A stretch of DNA of 64,000 nucleotides from Variovorax sp. PBL-E5 (GTDB taxonomy: Bacteria; Pseudomonadota; Gammaproteobacteria; Burkholderiales; Burkholderiaceae_C). Where the stretch lies: assembly GCF_901827185.1 (NCBI RefSeq), contig NZ_LR594671.1:2790001-2854000 (forward strand), in the 5' to 3' direction. Made by a program: the position numbers and the translations under genes. The notes below the pieces were generated by a model. The model saw nothing but the letters and a program-made list of their open reading frames with translations. It was not told the origin of the DNA and did no database searches. Shown here piece after piece: positions 49,690 to 59,823 of the stretch. The number at the start of each line of letters is the position of its first letter. The stretch's first letter is position 1.

Positions 49690-52600
49690 TCAAGCGGCTT
49701 CGACCATGGACACCGCAGCTTCCATGTCGACCGCCACGATGCGTGACACACCCTGTTCCTGCATGGTCACGCCGATCAGCTGTTCGGCCATCTCCATCGC
49801 GATCTTGTTGTGGCTGATGAAGAGGAACTGGGTTTCACGACTCATGGCGGTCACGAGTTTGGCATAGCGCTCGGTGTTGGCATCGTCCAGCGGCGCATCC
49901 ACCTCGTCCAACAGGCAGAAAGGTGCCGGATTGAGCTGGAAGATCGCGAACACGAGCGCGATGGCCGTCAGCGCCTTCTCGCCGCCCGAGAGCAGGTGGA
50001 TGGTCTGGTTCTTCTTGCCCGGCGGCTGCGCCATGACCTGCACGCCCGAATCGAGGATCTCGTCGCCGGTCATCATGAGCCGCGCATTGCCGCCGCCGAA
50101 GAGCTCGGGGAACATGCGGCTGAAGTGCTCGTTGACGATCTTGAAGGTGCCGCCCAGCAGGTCGCGGGTTTCGGCGTCGATCTTGCGGATCGCGTCCTCG
50201 AGCGTGGTGATCGCCTCGTTCAGGTCGGCCGACTGGGCATCGAGGAAGGTCTTGCGCTCGCTGGCCACGGCGAGTTCGTCGAGCGCGGCGAGGTTGACCG
50301 CACCGAGCGAAGCGACCTCGCGGTTCAGGCGGTCGATCTCGCTTTGCAGGCCGCCGAGCCGCACCTTGTCGGTCTCGATCGACAGCGCGACCGCTTCGAG
50401 ATCGGCCTGCGCATCGGCCAGCAACTGCTGGTACTGCTCGAAGCCCAGGCGCGCAGCCTGTTCCTTGAGCTGGAAATCGGTGATGCGCTGGCGCAGCGGA
50501 TCGAGTTCGCGCTCGAGCTGCAGGCGCCGTTCGTCGCTGGCGCGCAGCTTGAGCGTGAGGTCGTCGTACTGGCTGCGCGAGCCGCCGAGCGCAGTTTCGC
50601 GTTCGAGCTTGAGCGCCAGCGCATCCTGCAGGCCGGCCTGTGCGGCTGCGTCGGACAGGCGGCCGAGTTCGGCACGCGCGCGTTCGTCCTCTTCGGTGAG
50701 CGAGGTGGTCTGCTGCACGGCGGTCTCGATGGCGCGGCCGAGTTCGCCGCGCCGCGCTTCGAGCGTGCGCTGGGCGAAGGTGGCCTCCTGGGCCTGGCGC
50801 TCCAGGCTGCGATGCTGCTCGCGGCTGGCGGCCAGCACGCGGGCGGCCTCGATCACGCGCTCGTCGAGCTGCGCATGACGCTCCTGGCTGTCGGCCAGCT
50901 GCATGTCGAGTTCGTCGAAGCGGCCTTCGGCGGCGACGCGCTTTTCCTGCAGCTCTTCGAGCTGGGCGTCGACTTCGCCGAGGTCCGATGACAGCTGCTC
51001 GCTGCGCGCGCGGGTCTGCTCGGCCAATTGCGACAGGCGCAGCGTCTCGACCTGGAGTTCATGCGCGCGCGACTGTGTCTCGGCCGCTTCGCGGCGCGCC
51101 GTGACGAGCCGCTGAGCGGCATCGCCGTACGCGGCCTCGGCGCGTGCCAGGGCAGTGCGCGACTCCTCGCTGATCAGCGTCTGGGCGCGCAGCTGGCGCT
51201 CGAGGTTCTCCATTTCCTGCTGGCGCGCCAGGAGGCCGGCCTGCTCGGAATCCTGCGCGTAGAAGCTCACGCTGTGCGCGGTGACGGCATGGCCGCTCTG
51301 GACGTAGATCACCTCGCCGGGCTGCAGCTTGTCGCGCTGGGCCAGCGCCTCTTCGAGCGTCGCGGCGGTGTGGCAGCCATGCAGCCATTCGGCCAGCAAG
51401 GCCTGTTGTCCGGCATCGCCGAGGCGCAGCAGATCCGACAGGCGCGGCAAGGCGCTGGGCGCTTGCGGCAGGCCCGCCACTGGCGGCGTGTAGAAGGCCA
51501 GCTTGGCCGGCGGTGCATCGCCGCCGAAGGCACGGACCATGTCGAGCCGGCTGACCTCGAGCGCACCCAGGCGCTCGCGCAATGCGGATTCGAGTGCGTT
51601 CTCCCAGCCCTGCTCGATGTGGATGCGGCTCCACAGGCCTTGCAGGCTTTCGAGGCCGTGCTTGGCCAGCCAGGGCGCGAGCTTGCCGTCGGTTTTGACC
51701 TTTTCCTGCAGCGCGCGCAGCGCTTCCAGTCGTGCCGAGAGTTCGGCATGGCGCGCGCCTTCGGTGTTGACGGCCTGCTGGCGGTTGCGGCGGTCGTCGT
51801 CGAGCTGCGGCACGGCTTCCTGCAGCTCGTGCAGGCGGGCATCGGCTTCGGTGGAGGCCTCCTGCGCCGCGGCCAGTTGCGCCTGCAGATCGCGCAGGCG
51901 GGTTTCGTCGGGGGCGGCAAGCGCGCTCTGGTCGCTGCGCAAGCGTTCGGCGCGCAGCGTGAGCTGGCGGCTCTGATCTTCGATATTGCGTTGATCGGCG
52001 GCCAGCACCTGGATCTGCTGCTGCACTTGGACGACCGTGGCGCGCTGCGCATTGGCCTCGTCCTGCGCGCGCTGCTGCGCCTCTTCGAGCTCGGGCATGC
52101 GGGCGTCGTGCTCTTCGAGCTGCGCGGCCAGCAGCTCGGCCTGCTCCTCGGCATTGACGCCCTGGCCAGCCAGGGTTTCGATCTCGGCCTCGGCATCCTC
52201 GCGGCGCGTGCTCCATTGCGCGATCTGCTCACGCAGCTGGCCGAGGCGCTGCTCGACGCGCTGGCGGCCCTCGACCACGAAACGGATCTCGCCTTCGAGC
52301 CGCCCGACCTCGGCACTGGCCTCGTAGAGCTTGCCCTGCGCCTGGTTGACCTGGTCGCCGGCGGCGTAGTGTGCCTGGCGCACGGTCTCGAGTTCGGCTT
52401 CGATGTGGCGCAGGTCGGCGGTGCGCGATTCGAGGTCGTTGATCGCCTTCTCGGCGTCGGCCTTGATCTTGCCCTGGTCGGCTTCGCTTTCGCTGCGCTT
52501 CAGGAACCAGAGCTGGTGCTGCTTGCGCGTGGCATCGCCCTGCAGCGTGTTGTAGCGCGCGGCGACCTCGGCCTGCTTCTCGAGCTTCTCGAGGTTGCTG

Positions 52601-53205
52601 TTGAGCTCGCGCAGGATGTCCTCGACGCGCGTGAGGTTCTCGCGCGTGTCGCCCAGGCGGTTCTCGGTCTCGCGGCGGCGCTCCTTGTACTTCGACACGC
52701 CGGCGGCTTCTTCGAGGAAGAGGCGCAGCTCCTCGGGCTTGGATTCGATGATCCGGCTGATCGTGCCCTGGCCGATGATCGCGTAGGCACGCGGGCCGAG
52801 GCCGGTGCCGAGGAACACGTCCTGCACGTCGCGCCGGCGCACCGGCTGGTTGTTGATGTAGTAGCTCGAATTGCCGTCGCGCGTGAGCACGCGCCGCACC
52901 GCGATCTCAGCGAACTGCGACCACTGGCCGCCGGCCCGGTGGTCGGCGTTGTCGAACACCAGCTCGACGCTCGAACGGCTGGCCTGCTTGCGCGTGGTGG
53001 TGCCGTTGAAGATGACGTCCTGCATCGACTCGCCGCGCAGCTCCGAAGCACGCGATTCGCCGAGCACCCAGCGCACCGCATCCATGATGTTCGACTTGCC
53101 GCAGCCGTTGGGCCCGACGACGCCGACGAGTTGACCTGGCAGCAGGAAGTTGGTGGGTTCGGCGAAGGACTTGAAGCCGGAAAGCTTGATGGAATTGAGA
53201 CGCAC
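49690..53205 (-). CDS. smc: Chromosome segregation protein SMC
   Basis: SMC ATPase of 1171 residues. The N-terminal head has Walker A GPNGCGKSN (31-39); two long coiled coils flank a hinge at roughly 500-650; the C-terminal head has LLSGGEKALTA (about 1070) and Walker B FCLLDEVDAPLDDAN. It compacts and separates chromosomes. No scpA/scpB genes are close. It leads the smc-zipA-ligA operon and is divergent from a lipoprotein gene. Confidence 0.97.
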   Translation of the reverse strand: MRLNSIKLSGFKSFAEPTNFLLPGQLVGVVGPNGCGKSNIMDAVRWVLGESRASELRGESMQDVIFNGTTTRKQASRSSVELVFDNADHRAGGQWSQFAEIAVRRVLTRDGNSSYYINNQPVRRRDVQDVFLGTGLGPRAYAIIGQGTISRIIESKPEELRLFLEEAAGVSKYKERRRETENRLGDTRENLTRVEDILRELNSNLEKLEKQAEVAARYNTLQGDATRKQHQLWFLKRSESEADQGKIKADAEKAINDLESRTADLRHIEAELETVRQAHYAAGDQVNQAQGKLYEASAEVGRLEGEIRFVVEGRQRVEQRLGQLREQIAQWSTRREDAEAEIETLAGQGVNAEEQAELLAAQLEEHDARMPELEEAQQRAQDEANAQRATVVQVQQQIQVLAADQRNIEDQSRQLTLRAERLRSDQSALAAPDETRLRDLQAQLAAAQEASTEADARLHELQEAVPQLDDDRRNRQQAVNTEGARHAELSARLEALRALQEKVKTDGKLAPWLAKHGLESLQGLWSRIHIEQGWENALESALRERLGALEVSRLDMVRAFGGDAPPAKLAFYTPPVAGLPQAPSALPRLSDLLRLGDAGQQALLAEWLHGCHTAATLEEALAQRDKLQPGEVIYVQSGHAVTAHSVSFYAQDSEQAGLLARQQEMENLERQLRAQTLISEESRTALARAEAAYGDAAQRLVTARREAAETQSRAHELQVETLRLSQLAEQTRARSEQLSSDLGEVDAQLEELQEKRVAAEGRFDELDMQLADSQERHAQLDERVIEAARVLAASREQHRSLERQAQEATFAQRTLEARRGELGRAIETAVQQTTSLTEEDERARAELGRLSDAAAQAGLQDALALKLERETALGGSRSQYDDLTLKLRASDERRLQLERELDPLRQRITDFQLKEQAARLGFEQYQQLLADAQADLEAVALSIETDKVRLGGLQSEIDRLNREVASLGAVNLAALDELAVASERKTFLDAQSADLNEAITTLEDAIRKIDAETRDLLGGTFKIVNEHFSRMFPELFGGGNARLMMTGDEILDSGVQVMAQPPGKKNQTIHLLSGGEKALTAIALVFAIFQLNPAPFCLLDEVDAPLDDANTERYAKLVTAMSRETQFLFISHNKIAMEMAEQLIGVTMQEQGVSRIVAVDMEAAVSMVEAA

Positions 53206-53320
53206 GACGGGTCGGCCTTGAGCCTGGCTTTTGCCAAGGTGTTGATTTGTAAGAAAAATTCAGCGGCCCGTAGTCCGAAGACCGGCCGACACCCGAGGCG
53301 ACGATGATAACGTGCGGCCC

Positions 53321-54070
53321 ATGAGCGATTTCCCCGTTTCCCCTTGCGTATGGCATCGCGCGCTGCTGTTCGGCGTGGCCGCGATGCTGCTGGGCCTTGC
53401 GGCCTGCACGACGACGGAGCGCGCGCAACCCTACGCCGGCAACGAATGGATCCAGACCAGCGCCAACCGCATCGCCAACCTCGCGCTGCGCGACAACCTG
53501 CAATCGATCCGCCGGGTGCAGCTGTCGCTCTATCGCCGCAACCCGCGCGAATGGCACAAATGGGCCACGAGCGCGGAAGACGCCATTCAACGCACCTGGG
53601 ACGCCATCTCGCAACAGAGCTCCCTGCCCGACCTGCAGGGTGCGACCGGCATCGACGCAATCCGCATGGCCTTCGAGACCCATCCGAAGCCCTATGCGGG
53701 CGACCGCGTCGCGGCGCTGGTGGTCGGCTGGGCGTCGCTGCTCAAGCAGGCCAATGGCGGCACCTGGGAGCAGAGCATGCTCGACGGCGTGAATGCCGAG
53801 AACAGCTACCGGGCCGCACGCAATGTCGAGATCTCGCTCTGGCTCATCGGCTCCAAGACCGGCCCGGACGGCCAGCCCCTGCTGCTGGCCACCGAGATCA
53901 GCGAGCGCGGCCGCAATCTGGTGGTCGACCGCGAGCTCTCCAAGGTGGTGGCGCGCCTCGATCTGCTGGCCGCGCAGGCCGACGAGAAGTACCGCCGTGC
54001 GGCGCTCGATTTCGGCCAGAACTGGTTTCTCGGCAGCCTCGGACCCTTCTTCTCGATGGTGCCGAGGTAG
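53321..54070 (+). CDS. Predicted lipoprotein, unknown function
   Basis: Protein of 249 residues with an N-terminal signal and lipobox LGLAAC (Cys29), then a mostly helical body (SANRIANLALRDNLQSIRRV; WEQSMLDGVNAENSYRAARN; LVVDRELSKVVARLDLLAAQ). I do not recognise a characterised domain. ATG 53321 is used; a GTG nine bases earlier would add three residues. It is transcribed away from smc. Confidence 0.8.
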   Translation: MSDFPVSPCVWHRALLFGVAAMLLGLAACTTTERAQPYAGNEWIQTSANRIANLALRDNLQSIRRVQLSLYRRNPREWHKWATSAEDAIQRTWDAISQQSSLPDLQGATGIDAIRMAFETHPKPYAGDRVAALVVGWASLLKQANGGTWEQSMLDGVNAENSYRAARNVEISLWLIGSKTGPDGQPLLLATEISERGRNLVVDRELSKVVARLDLLAAQADEKYRRAALDFGQNWFLGSLGPFFSMVPR

Positions 54071-54135
54071 GCCGCGCGCGGCGCCGCACCTAGAATGCTT
54101 CGCACTTTTCCATCCCACTCTCTCCGAGGAATTCC

Positions 54136-54828
54136 ATGAGTTCGATCAATTTCATCGGCGGCGAAAAGGGCGGTGTCGGCAAGTCGGTCACGGCACGGGT
54201 TCTGGCGCAGTACTTCATCGACCACAGCCGGCCCTTCGTCGGCTTCGACACCGACCGCTCGCACAACTCGTTCACCCGCTTCTACGAAGGCTTCGCCTCG
54301 CAGGTGGTGGTCGACAGTTTCGAGGGCCTCGACACGGTGGTGAACGGCTTCGAGGCCAATCCCCATCAAAGCGTGATCGTCGACCTCGCGGCACAGACGC
54401 TGGCACCGCTGTCGCGATGGATCAAGGAGTCGGACCTGTTCGACGTGTTCGCCGAACTCGGCGTGGCGGTCAACTTCTGGCACGTGCTCGACGACGGCAA
54501 GGATTCGAGCGACCTGCTCGGCACGCTGGTCGACACCTTCGGCAACCGGCCCAACTACATCGTGGTGCAGAACTACGGCCGCGGCAACGACTTCGCGCTG
54601 CTGCTCGGCTCGCAGTCGCTCAGCAAGGCGATCACGAACGGCGCCCGCGTCATTGCACTGCCGCGCCTGCACGACGCCAGCATGCGCAAGATCGACGGGC
54701 GCAACACCAGCTTCTGGAAGGCGGTGAACGACCGCGAAGGCCCGCACGCACTCGGGCTGCTGGAGCGCCAGCGCGTGAAGGGCTGGCTGGCGACGGCCTA
54801 TGCCGCCTTCGACACCCTGCCGCTCTGA
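54136..54828 (+). CDS. Orphan ParA/MinD-like P-loop ATPase
   Basis: Protein of 230 residues with the deviant Walker A of the ParA/MinD group, GGEKGGVGKSVTAR (8-21), followed by a FDTDRSHNSFTRF strand and VIVDLAAQTL. Length is short and no ParB, MinC/E or plasmid gene is near, so the cargo is unknown; similar orphan proteins are sometimes labelled mobilisation proteins. A TAGAAT box at 54091 and a GAGGA site nine bases before the ATG mark its own promoter and translation start. Its last 31 bases overlap the convergent dsbB gene. Confidence 0.8.
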   Translation: MSSINFIGGEKGGVGKSVTARVLAQYFIDHSRPFVGFDTDRSHNSFTRFYEGFASQVVVDSFEGLDTVVNGFEANPHQSVIVDLAAQTLAPLSRWIKESDLFDVFAELGVAVNFWHVLDDGKDSSDLLGTLVDTFGNRPNYIVVQNYGRGNDFALLLGSQSLSKAITNGARVIALPRLHDASMRKIDGRNTSFWKAVNDREGPHALGLLERQRVKGWLATAYAAFDTLPL

Positions 54829-55322
54829 CCCGCGCGGCGCAGCAGCAGCACGAGGAGCAGCAGGCCCAGCACCGTGAAGGCGATGAAGGACCAGTTCGCG
54901 ATCGACAGGCCGAACAGGGTCCAGTCGATCTTGGAGCAGTCGCCGCTGCCGCGGAAGATCATCGGCAAGGCGCGCTGCAGCGGAAAGGTCTCGATCATTC
55001 CGTAGATGTCGCGGCCGCAGCTCACCACTTCCGGCGGATGCCATTGCAGCCAGCTCTGGCGCGCAGCGGTGTAGGCGCCGCCGACGGCCATGACCAGTGC
55101 GAGCATGGCGCCCGTCCACTGCAAGCCGCGACGGCGGCTCGTGGACGCCAGCCCGGCGAAGACCGCCAGCAGCACCAGCGCATAACGCTGCACGACGCAC
55201 ATCGGGCACGGCTCCAGGCCCACCACATGTTGCAGATACAGCCCGAAGGCGAGCATCGCCACGCAGGCGGCGCAGATCAGCGCCAACGCGCGCCGCGGCG
55301 CACCGAAATACCAGTCGATCAA
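54798..55322 (-). CDS. dsbB: Disulfide bond formation protein DsbB
   Basis: Quinone-linked membrane oxidoreductase of 174 residues with four hydrophobic segments, the periplasmic pair CPMC (about 41-44) and a second pair in the loop (VVSCGRD and GSGDCSKID). It reoxidises DsbA. The start is TTG at 55322: it gives the family opening LIDWYFGAPRR, lies one base after the cysA stop, and has GGAGG nine bases upstream inside cysA. No ATG or GTG fits. Its 3' end overlaps the convergent ParA-like gene. Confidence 0.88.
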   Translation of the reverse strand: MIDWYFGAPRRALALICAACVAMLAFGLYLQHVVGLEPCPMCVVQRYALVLLAVFAGLASTSRRRGLQWTGAMLALVMAVGGAYTAARQSWLQWHPPEVVSCGRDIYGMIETFPLQRALPMIFRGSGDCSKIDWTLFGLSIANWSFIAFTVLGLLLLVLLLRRAGQSGRVSKAA

Positions 55323-55323
55323 G

Positions 55324-56433
55324 CTATGGTCCCTCCACGAACACACGGGCCCGGCGCGGCGTGGCGACCACTGTTTCGCCTTCCCGCAAGCCGAGATCCC
55401 GGAACTGTTGCGCAGGAAGTTGCGCCTCGATGATGGTTCCGGACCCCGGATTATCAGGATTCGATTCGACCGGTTCGAGTTCCAGCCTTGCGATCGGACC
55501 GACCACAATGGCACGGCTCAGCGTCGCGACGATGCCCTGGGTCCGTGCGGAGCCGTTCGCTGTCGTGGCCGGCACATAGCGCGCGATGTCGAGGTCATGC
55601 GGCCGCACATAGGCCAGCGCCTTGCCGTCACGCAACCCGCGGCTTTCCGGCGTATCGATGCGAATGCCTTCCACATGCACCTCGCCTTCGTGGGCGCGGC
55701 CATGGAACAGGTTGACGTCGCCGAGAAAGCCATAGACGAAGGGACTGGCCGGCCGGTCCCACACATCCTGCGGCGAGCCGACCTGCTCGACGCGGCCGCT
55801 GTTCATCAGCACCACGCGGTCGGCCACTTCGAGCGCTTCCTCCTGGTCATGGGTGACGAAGATGCTGGTCACGTGCAGCTCGTCGTGCAGGCGGCGCAGC
55901 CAGCGGCGCAGTTCCTTGCGCACCTTGGCGTCGAGCGCGCCGAAAGGCTCGTCGAGCAGCAGCACCTTGGGCTCGACCGCGAGCGCACGGGCCAGCGCGA
56001 TGCGCTGGCGCTGGCCGCCCGACAGCTGTGCCGGATAGCGGTCGGCCAGCCAGTCGAGCTGCACCAGCTTGAGCAGGTCGTGCACCTTGGCCTTGATCTG
56101 CGCCTCGGCCGGGCGCACGCCGCGCGGCTTCACGCGCAGGCCGAAGGCGACGTTCTCGAACACCGTCATGTGCCGGAACAGCGCGTAGTGCTGGAACACG
56201 AAGCCGACCTGGCGCTCGCGCACATGGACGTCGGTCGTGTCCTCGCCGGCGAACAGGATGCTGCCGGTGTCGGCGGTCTCCAGCCCCGCGATGATGCGCA
56301 GCAGCGTGGTCTTGCCGCAACCCGAGGGGCCGAGCAGCGCGACGAGCTCGCCTGACGCCACGTCGAGGCTGACATCGCGCAGCGCGTGAAACTCGCCGAA
56401 GCGCTTGCTGACGTTGCGGATTTCAATGCTCAT
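55324..56433 (-). CDS. cysA: Sulfate/thiosulfate import ATP-binding protein CysA
   Basis: ABC ATPase of 369 residues. Walker [10 protein letters not shown], signature [13 protein letters not shown], Walker [17 protein letters not shown] and [15 protein letters not shown] are present, followed by a C-terminal TOBE-type regulatory domain. It energises sulfate uptake through CysTW. The ATG overlaps the cysW stop (ATGA), and the end of the gene contains the ribosome site for dsbB. Confidence 0.96.
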   Translation of the reverse strand: MSIEIRNVSKRFGEFHALRDVSLDVASGELVALLGPSGCGKTTLLRIIAGLETADTGSILFAGEDTTDVHVRERQVGFVFQHYALFRHMTVFENVAFGLRVKPRGVRPAEAQIKAKVHDLLKLVQLDWLADRYPAQLSGGQRQRIALARALAVEPKVLLLDEPFGALDAKVRKELRRWLRRLHDELHVTSIFVTHDQEEALEVADRVVLMNSGRVEQVGSPQDVWDRPASPFVYGFLGDVNLFHGRAHEGEVHVEGIRIDTPESRGLRDGKALAYVRPHDLDIARYVPATTANGSARTQGIVATLSRAIVVGPIARLELEPVESNPDNPGSGTIIEAQLPAQQFRDLGLREGETVVATPRRARVFVEGP

Positions 56434-57347
56434 GATGTTCCTCCCAGGGCCGCGACGGCGGGTTGCGGCCGCTCCGGCGGCAGTTCTGCGATGGCCTTCA
56501 TCTCGCGCTCGTGCCGCCACTCGATGAAGGACTTGATCACCAGCGTGACCAGTGCCAGGATGGCCAGCAGCGAGGCCACCGCGAACGCGGCCACCGACTG
56601 GTACTCGTTGTAGAGCACCTCGACATGCAGCGGCATGGTGTTGGTCTGGCCGCGGATGTGGCCCGACACGACCGACACCGCGCCGAACTCGCCCATGGCG
56701 CGCGCATTGCACAGAATGACGCCGTACAGCAGCCCCCATTTGATGTTCGGCAGGGTCACGTGCCAGAAGGTCTGCCAGCCCGTGGCACCGAGCACGATGG
56801 CGGCCTGCTCCTCCTCGGTGCCCTGCGCCTGCATCAGCGGCACCAGCTCGCGCGCGATGAAGGGAAAGGTCACGAACACTGTGGCCAGCACGATACCGGG
56901 CACAGCGAAGATGATCTTGATGTCGTGTGCGGCCAGCCAGGGACCGAACCAGCCCTGCGCGCCGAACACCAGCACGTAGATCAGCCCCGCGACCACCGGC
57001 GACACGGCGAAGGGCAGATCGACCAGCGTCGTGAGAAAAGCCTTGCCCCGAAATTCGAACTTGGCGATCGCCCAGGCCGCTGCCACGCCGAAGACCAGGT
57101 TGGCCGGCACGGCGATCGCGGCCGTGAGCAGGGTCAGGCGGATCGCACTCCAGGCATCGGGCTCCTCGAGCGCCTGGAAGTAGGCGCCGAATCCCTTGCG
57201 CAGCGCTTCGGCCGCGACGGCGGCCAGCGGCAGCACGAGGAACAGCAGCATGAAGGCCAGCGCGATGCCGATCAACGTCCAGCGCACCCAGGCCGATTCG
57301 GTGGTGCCGGCCGCGGCACGCCGGACCACCCTGGCTGGCGCGCTCAT
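56430..57347 (-). CDS. cysW: Sulfate ABC transporter permease CysW
   Basis: Permease of 305 residues with six hydrophobic segments and the CysW block [20 protein letters not shown] as well as the EAA region [20 protein letters not shown]. It forms the channel with CysT. Overlaps of four bases with both cysT and cysA show tight coupling. Confidence 0.96.
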   Translation of the reverse strand: MSAPARVVRRAAAGTTESAWVRWTLIGIALAFMLLFLVLPLAAVAAEALRKGFGAYFQALEEPDAWSAIRLTLLTAAIAVPANLVFGVAAAWAIAKFEFRGKAFLTTLVDLPFAVSPVVAGLIYVLVFGAQGWFGPWLAAHDIKIIFAVPGIVLATVFVTFPFIARELVPLMQAQGTEEEQAAIVLGATGWQTFWHVTLPNIKWGLLYGVILCNARAMGEFGAVSVVSGHIRGQTNTMPLHVEVLYNEYQSVAAFAVASLLAILALVTLVIKSFIEWRHEREMKAIAELPPERPQPAVAALGGTS

Positions 57348-58240
57348 GACGAAGCCCCCGAGCGGCGCCGCTGCCAGGCTTGCAGGCCGTTGATGACCAG
57401 CAGCAGCACGAAGGACAGCACCAGCATCACCAAGGCCACCGCGGTGGCGCCTGCATAGTCGTACTGCTCGAGCTTGCCGATGATGATCAGCGGCGTGATC
57501 TCCGAGATCATCGGCATGTTGCCGGCAATGAAGATCACCGAGCCGTACTCACCGATCGCGCGCGCGAAGGCCATCGCAAAGCCGGTCAGCAGCGCCGGCA
57601 TGATCGAGGGCAGGATCACCCGCGTGAAGGTCTGCAGCCGGGTCGCACCCAGGCTGGTCGCGGCCTCCTCGAGTTCCTTCTCGGTGTCTTCGAGCACCGG
57701 CTGCACCGTGCGCACCACGAACGGCAGGCCGATGAAGATCAGCGCGATCACGATACCCGCCGGCGTGAAGGCCAGCTTGATGCCGAGCGGTTCGAGGTAC
57801 TGGCCGATCCAGCCGTTGCCCGCCAGGAGCGCGGTCAGCGAGATGCCGGCGACCGCGGTGGGCAGCGCGAACGGCAGGTCGACCAGCGCATCGACGATGC
57901 GCTTGCCCGGGAACTTGTAGCGCACCAGCACCCAGGCCACGAGCAGGCCGAAGACGAGGTTGACCAGCGCGGCGATCAGCGACGCGCCGAAGGTCAGGCG
58001 GTAGGACGCCATCACGCGCGGCGCGGTCACCGCGACCCAGAACTGGTCCCAGCTCATCGTGAAGGTCTTGAAGACCAGCGCGGACAGCGGGATCAGGACG
58101 ATCAGGCACAGGTACAGCAGCGAGAAGCCGAGCGTGATGTGAAAGCCGGGCAGCACGCGCCGCGACACGCCGGTATTGCCCGCACGCGCAAGCGGCGCCG
58201 CCGTGGCGGACGGCAGCGCCGACGATACAACCCCAGCCAT
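57344..58240 (-). CDS. cysT: Sulfate ABC transporter permease CysT
   Basis: Permease of 298 residues with the CysT phrases [40 protein letters not shown] and [13 protein letters not shown]. Partner of CysW. Its ATG at 58240 is directly next to the stop of the binding-protein gene. The N terminus has about 30 extra residues of Ala/Ser-rich sequence before the first membrane segment. Confidence 0.96.
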   Translation of the reverse strand: MAGVVSSALPSATAAPLARAGNTGVSRRVLPGFHITLGFSLLYLCLIVLIPLSALVFKTFTMSWDQFWVAVTAPRVMASYRLTFGASLIAALVNLVFGLLVAWVLVRYKFPGKRIVDALVDLPFALPTAVAGISLTALLAGNGWIGQYLEPLGIKLAFTPAGIVIALIFIGLPFVVRTVQPVLEDTEKELEEAATSLGATRLQTFTRVILPSIMPALLTGFAMAFARAIGEYGSVIFIAGNMPMISEITPLIIIGKLEQYDYAGATAVALVMLVLSFVLLLVINGLQAWQRRRSGASS

Positions 58241-59242
58241 TTACTTGGCGCCAGGCGTGTACAGCTTGTCGAACTGACCGCCGTCGTTGAAGTGCACCTT
58301 CTGCGCTTCGCTGAGGCTACCGAACAGTTCCTGCACCGTGAAAAGCTGCAGCGGCTTGAAGGTCGCGGCGTATTTCTTGAGCACCGCTTCCGAGCGCGGG
58401 CGCAGCGCGTGCTTGGCCGCGATCTCCTGCGCCTCGTCCGAATAGAGGTAGTCGAGGTAGGCCTTCGCGAGTTCGCCGGTGCCCTTCTTCGCCACCGTGC
58501 GTTCGACCACCGCGACCGGGTTCTCGGCCAGGATGCTGATCGACGGATACACCGCATCGACCTTGCCGGCGCCGAACTCGCGGTCGATCGACACGACCTC
58601 CGATTCGAAGGTGATCAGCACGTCGCCGATATTGCGCTGCAGGAAGGCGGTCGTCGCATCGCGGCCACCGCGCGCGAGCACCGGCACGTTCTTGAACAGC
58701 TTGCCGACGAACTCGGCGGCCTGGGCGTCGGTGCCGCCCTTCTTCTTCACGTAGCCCCACGCAGCCAGGTAGGCGTAGCGGCCGTTGCCGCCGGTCTTGG
58801 GATTGACGACCACGACCTGCACGCCGGGCTTGATCAGGTCGTCCCAGTCCTTGATGCCCTTGGGGTTGCCCTTGCGCGTGAGGAACAGCATGGTCGAGGT
58901 GGTCGGCGCCGCGTTGTTCGGGAAGCGCTTGGCCCAGTCCTTGGCCACCACGCCTGCATTGGCGAGGAACTCGATGTCGGTGGTGGTGTTCATGGTCACC
59001 ACATCGGCATCGAGGCCGTCGGCCACCGCGCGCGCCTGCGCGCTGGAGCCGGCATGCGACTGGTCGATCTTGACGTCCTTGCCGGTGGTCGCTTTGTAAT
59101 GCGCGACGAAGGCGGTGTTGTAGTCCTTGTAGAACTCGCGCGCCACATCGTAGGAGACATTGAGCAAGGTGGTCTGGGCGGATGCGGCGCCGCTTGCGGC
59201 GAGCACGAGGGCGCCGAGGATCATCTTGATTCTGGAAGTCAT
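58241..59242 (-). CDS. sbp: Periplasmic sulfate-binding protein
   Basis: Binding protein of 333 residues. The signal peptide ends AASGAASAQ; the mature part begins TTLLNVSYDVAREFYKDYNT and has VVNPKTGGNGRYAYLAAWGY, both typical of Sbp/CysP. It delivers sulfate to CysTWA. It is the first transporter gene, coupled to an upstream hydrolase gene by an ATGA overlap. Confidence 0.95.
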   Translation of the reverse strand: MTSRIKMILGALVLAASGAASAQTTLLNVSYDVAREFYKDYNTAFVAHYKATTGKDVKIDQSHAGSSAQARAVADGLDADVVTMNTTTDIEFLANAGVVAKDWAKRFPNNAAPTTSTMLFLTRKGNPKGIKDWDDLIKPGVQVVVVNPKTGGNGRYAYLAAWGYVKKKGGTDAQAAEFVGKLFKNVPVLARGGRDATTAFLQRNIGDVLITFESEVVSIDREFGAGKVDAVYPSISILAENPVAVVERTVAKKGTGELAKAYLDYLYSDEAQEIAAKHALRPRSEAVLKKYAATFKPLQLFTVQELFGSLSEAQKVHFNDGGQFDKLYTPGAK

Positions 59243-59817
59243 AGGGTTGCCAAAGGTTCGATATTGCTGCGGCCGGCCGGGAGGCTCGCGGGCTCGTCCG
59301 TCAGGGATTGGAGCAATGCGAGACCGAGCGGCCAGTCACCATGCCCCGATTCGAGGTTGATGTGGCCGGCATTTTGCATGCGAACGAATTCGCTGCCCCA
59401 GGCACGGGCATAGGCGCCGGCCAGCCGGACCGGGCAATAGGGGTCGTTGCTGCTCGCCACCACGATGCTGCGGTACGGCAGCTTCGCATGGGGAACGGGC
59501 GCGAAATCCGACAGCACCGCGCGGCGCTCGGGGTCGGCCGGCGCCACCAGCAGCGCGCCGCTGATGCGTGCGGCAGCGGCCTCGGGCAGATGCGCGGTCG
59601 CGATGCAGCCGAGACTGTGCGCGACGATCACCACCGGACCGGGGCATTCGAGCACGCGGGTCTCGAGCATGGATACCCACGCCGCGCGGCCCGGCGTGAG
59701 CCAGTCGTCCTGCACCACGCGCACCGCGCCCTGCATGCGCTCCGCCCACAGGCTCTGCCAGTGTCCCGGCCCGGAATCGCGCCAGCCCGGCACGATGACG
59801 ATGGTCGGTTTCGTCAC
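59239..59817 (-). CDS. RBBP9/YdeN-type alpha/beta hydrolase
   Basis: Small serine hydrolase of 192 residues. It starts with PTIVIVPGWRDSGPGHWQSL, has the nucleophile in VAHSLGCIATAHL (about Ser81), Asp in SSNDPYCPV and His in NAGHINLESG. Substrate unknown. Its stop overlaps the sbp start, so it is read in the same message as the sulfate operon, and it starts six bases after the peroxiredoxin stop. Confidence 0.92.
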   Translation of the reverse strand: MTKPTIVIVPGWRDSGPGHWQSLWAERMQGAVRVVQDDWLTPGRAAWVSMLETRVLECPGPVVIVAHSLGCIATAHLPEAAAARISGALLVAPADPERRAVLSDFAPVPHAKLPYRSIVVASSNDPYCPVRLAGAYARAWGSEFVRMQNAGHINLESGHGDWPLGLALLQSLTDEPASLPAGRSNIEPLATL

Positions 59818-59823
59818 GCGGGC

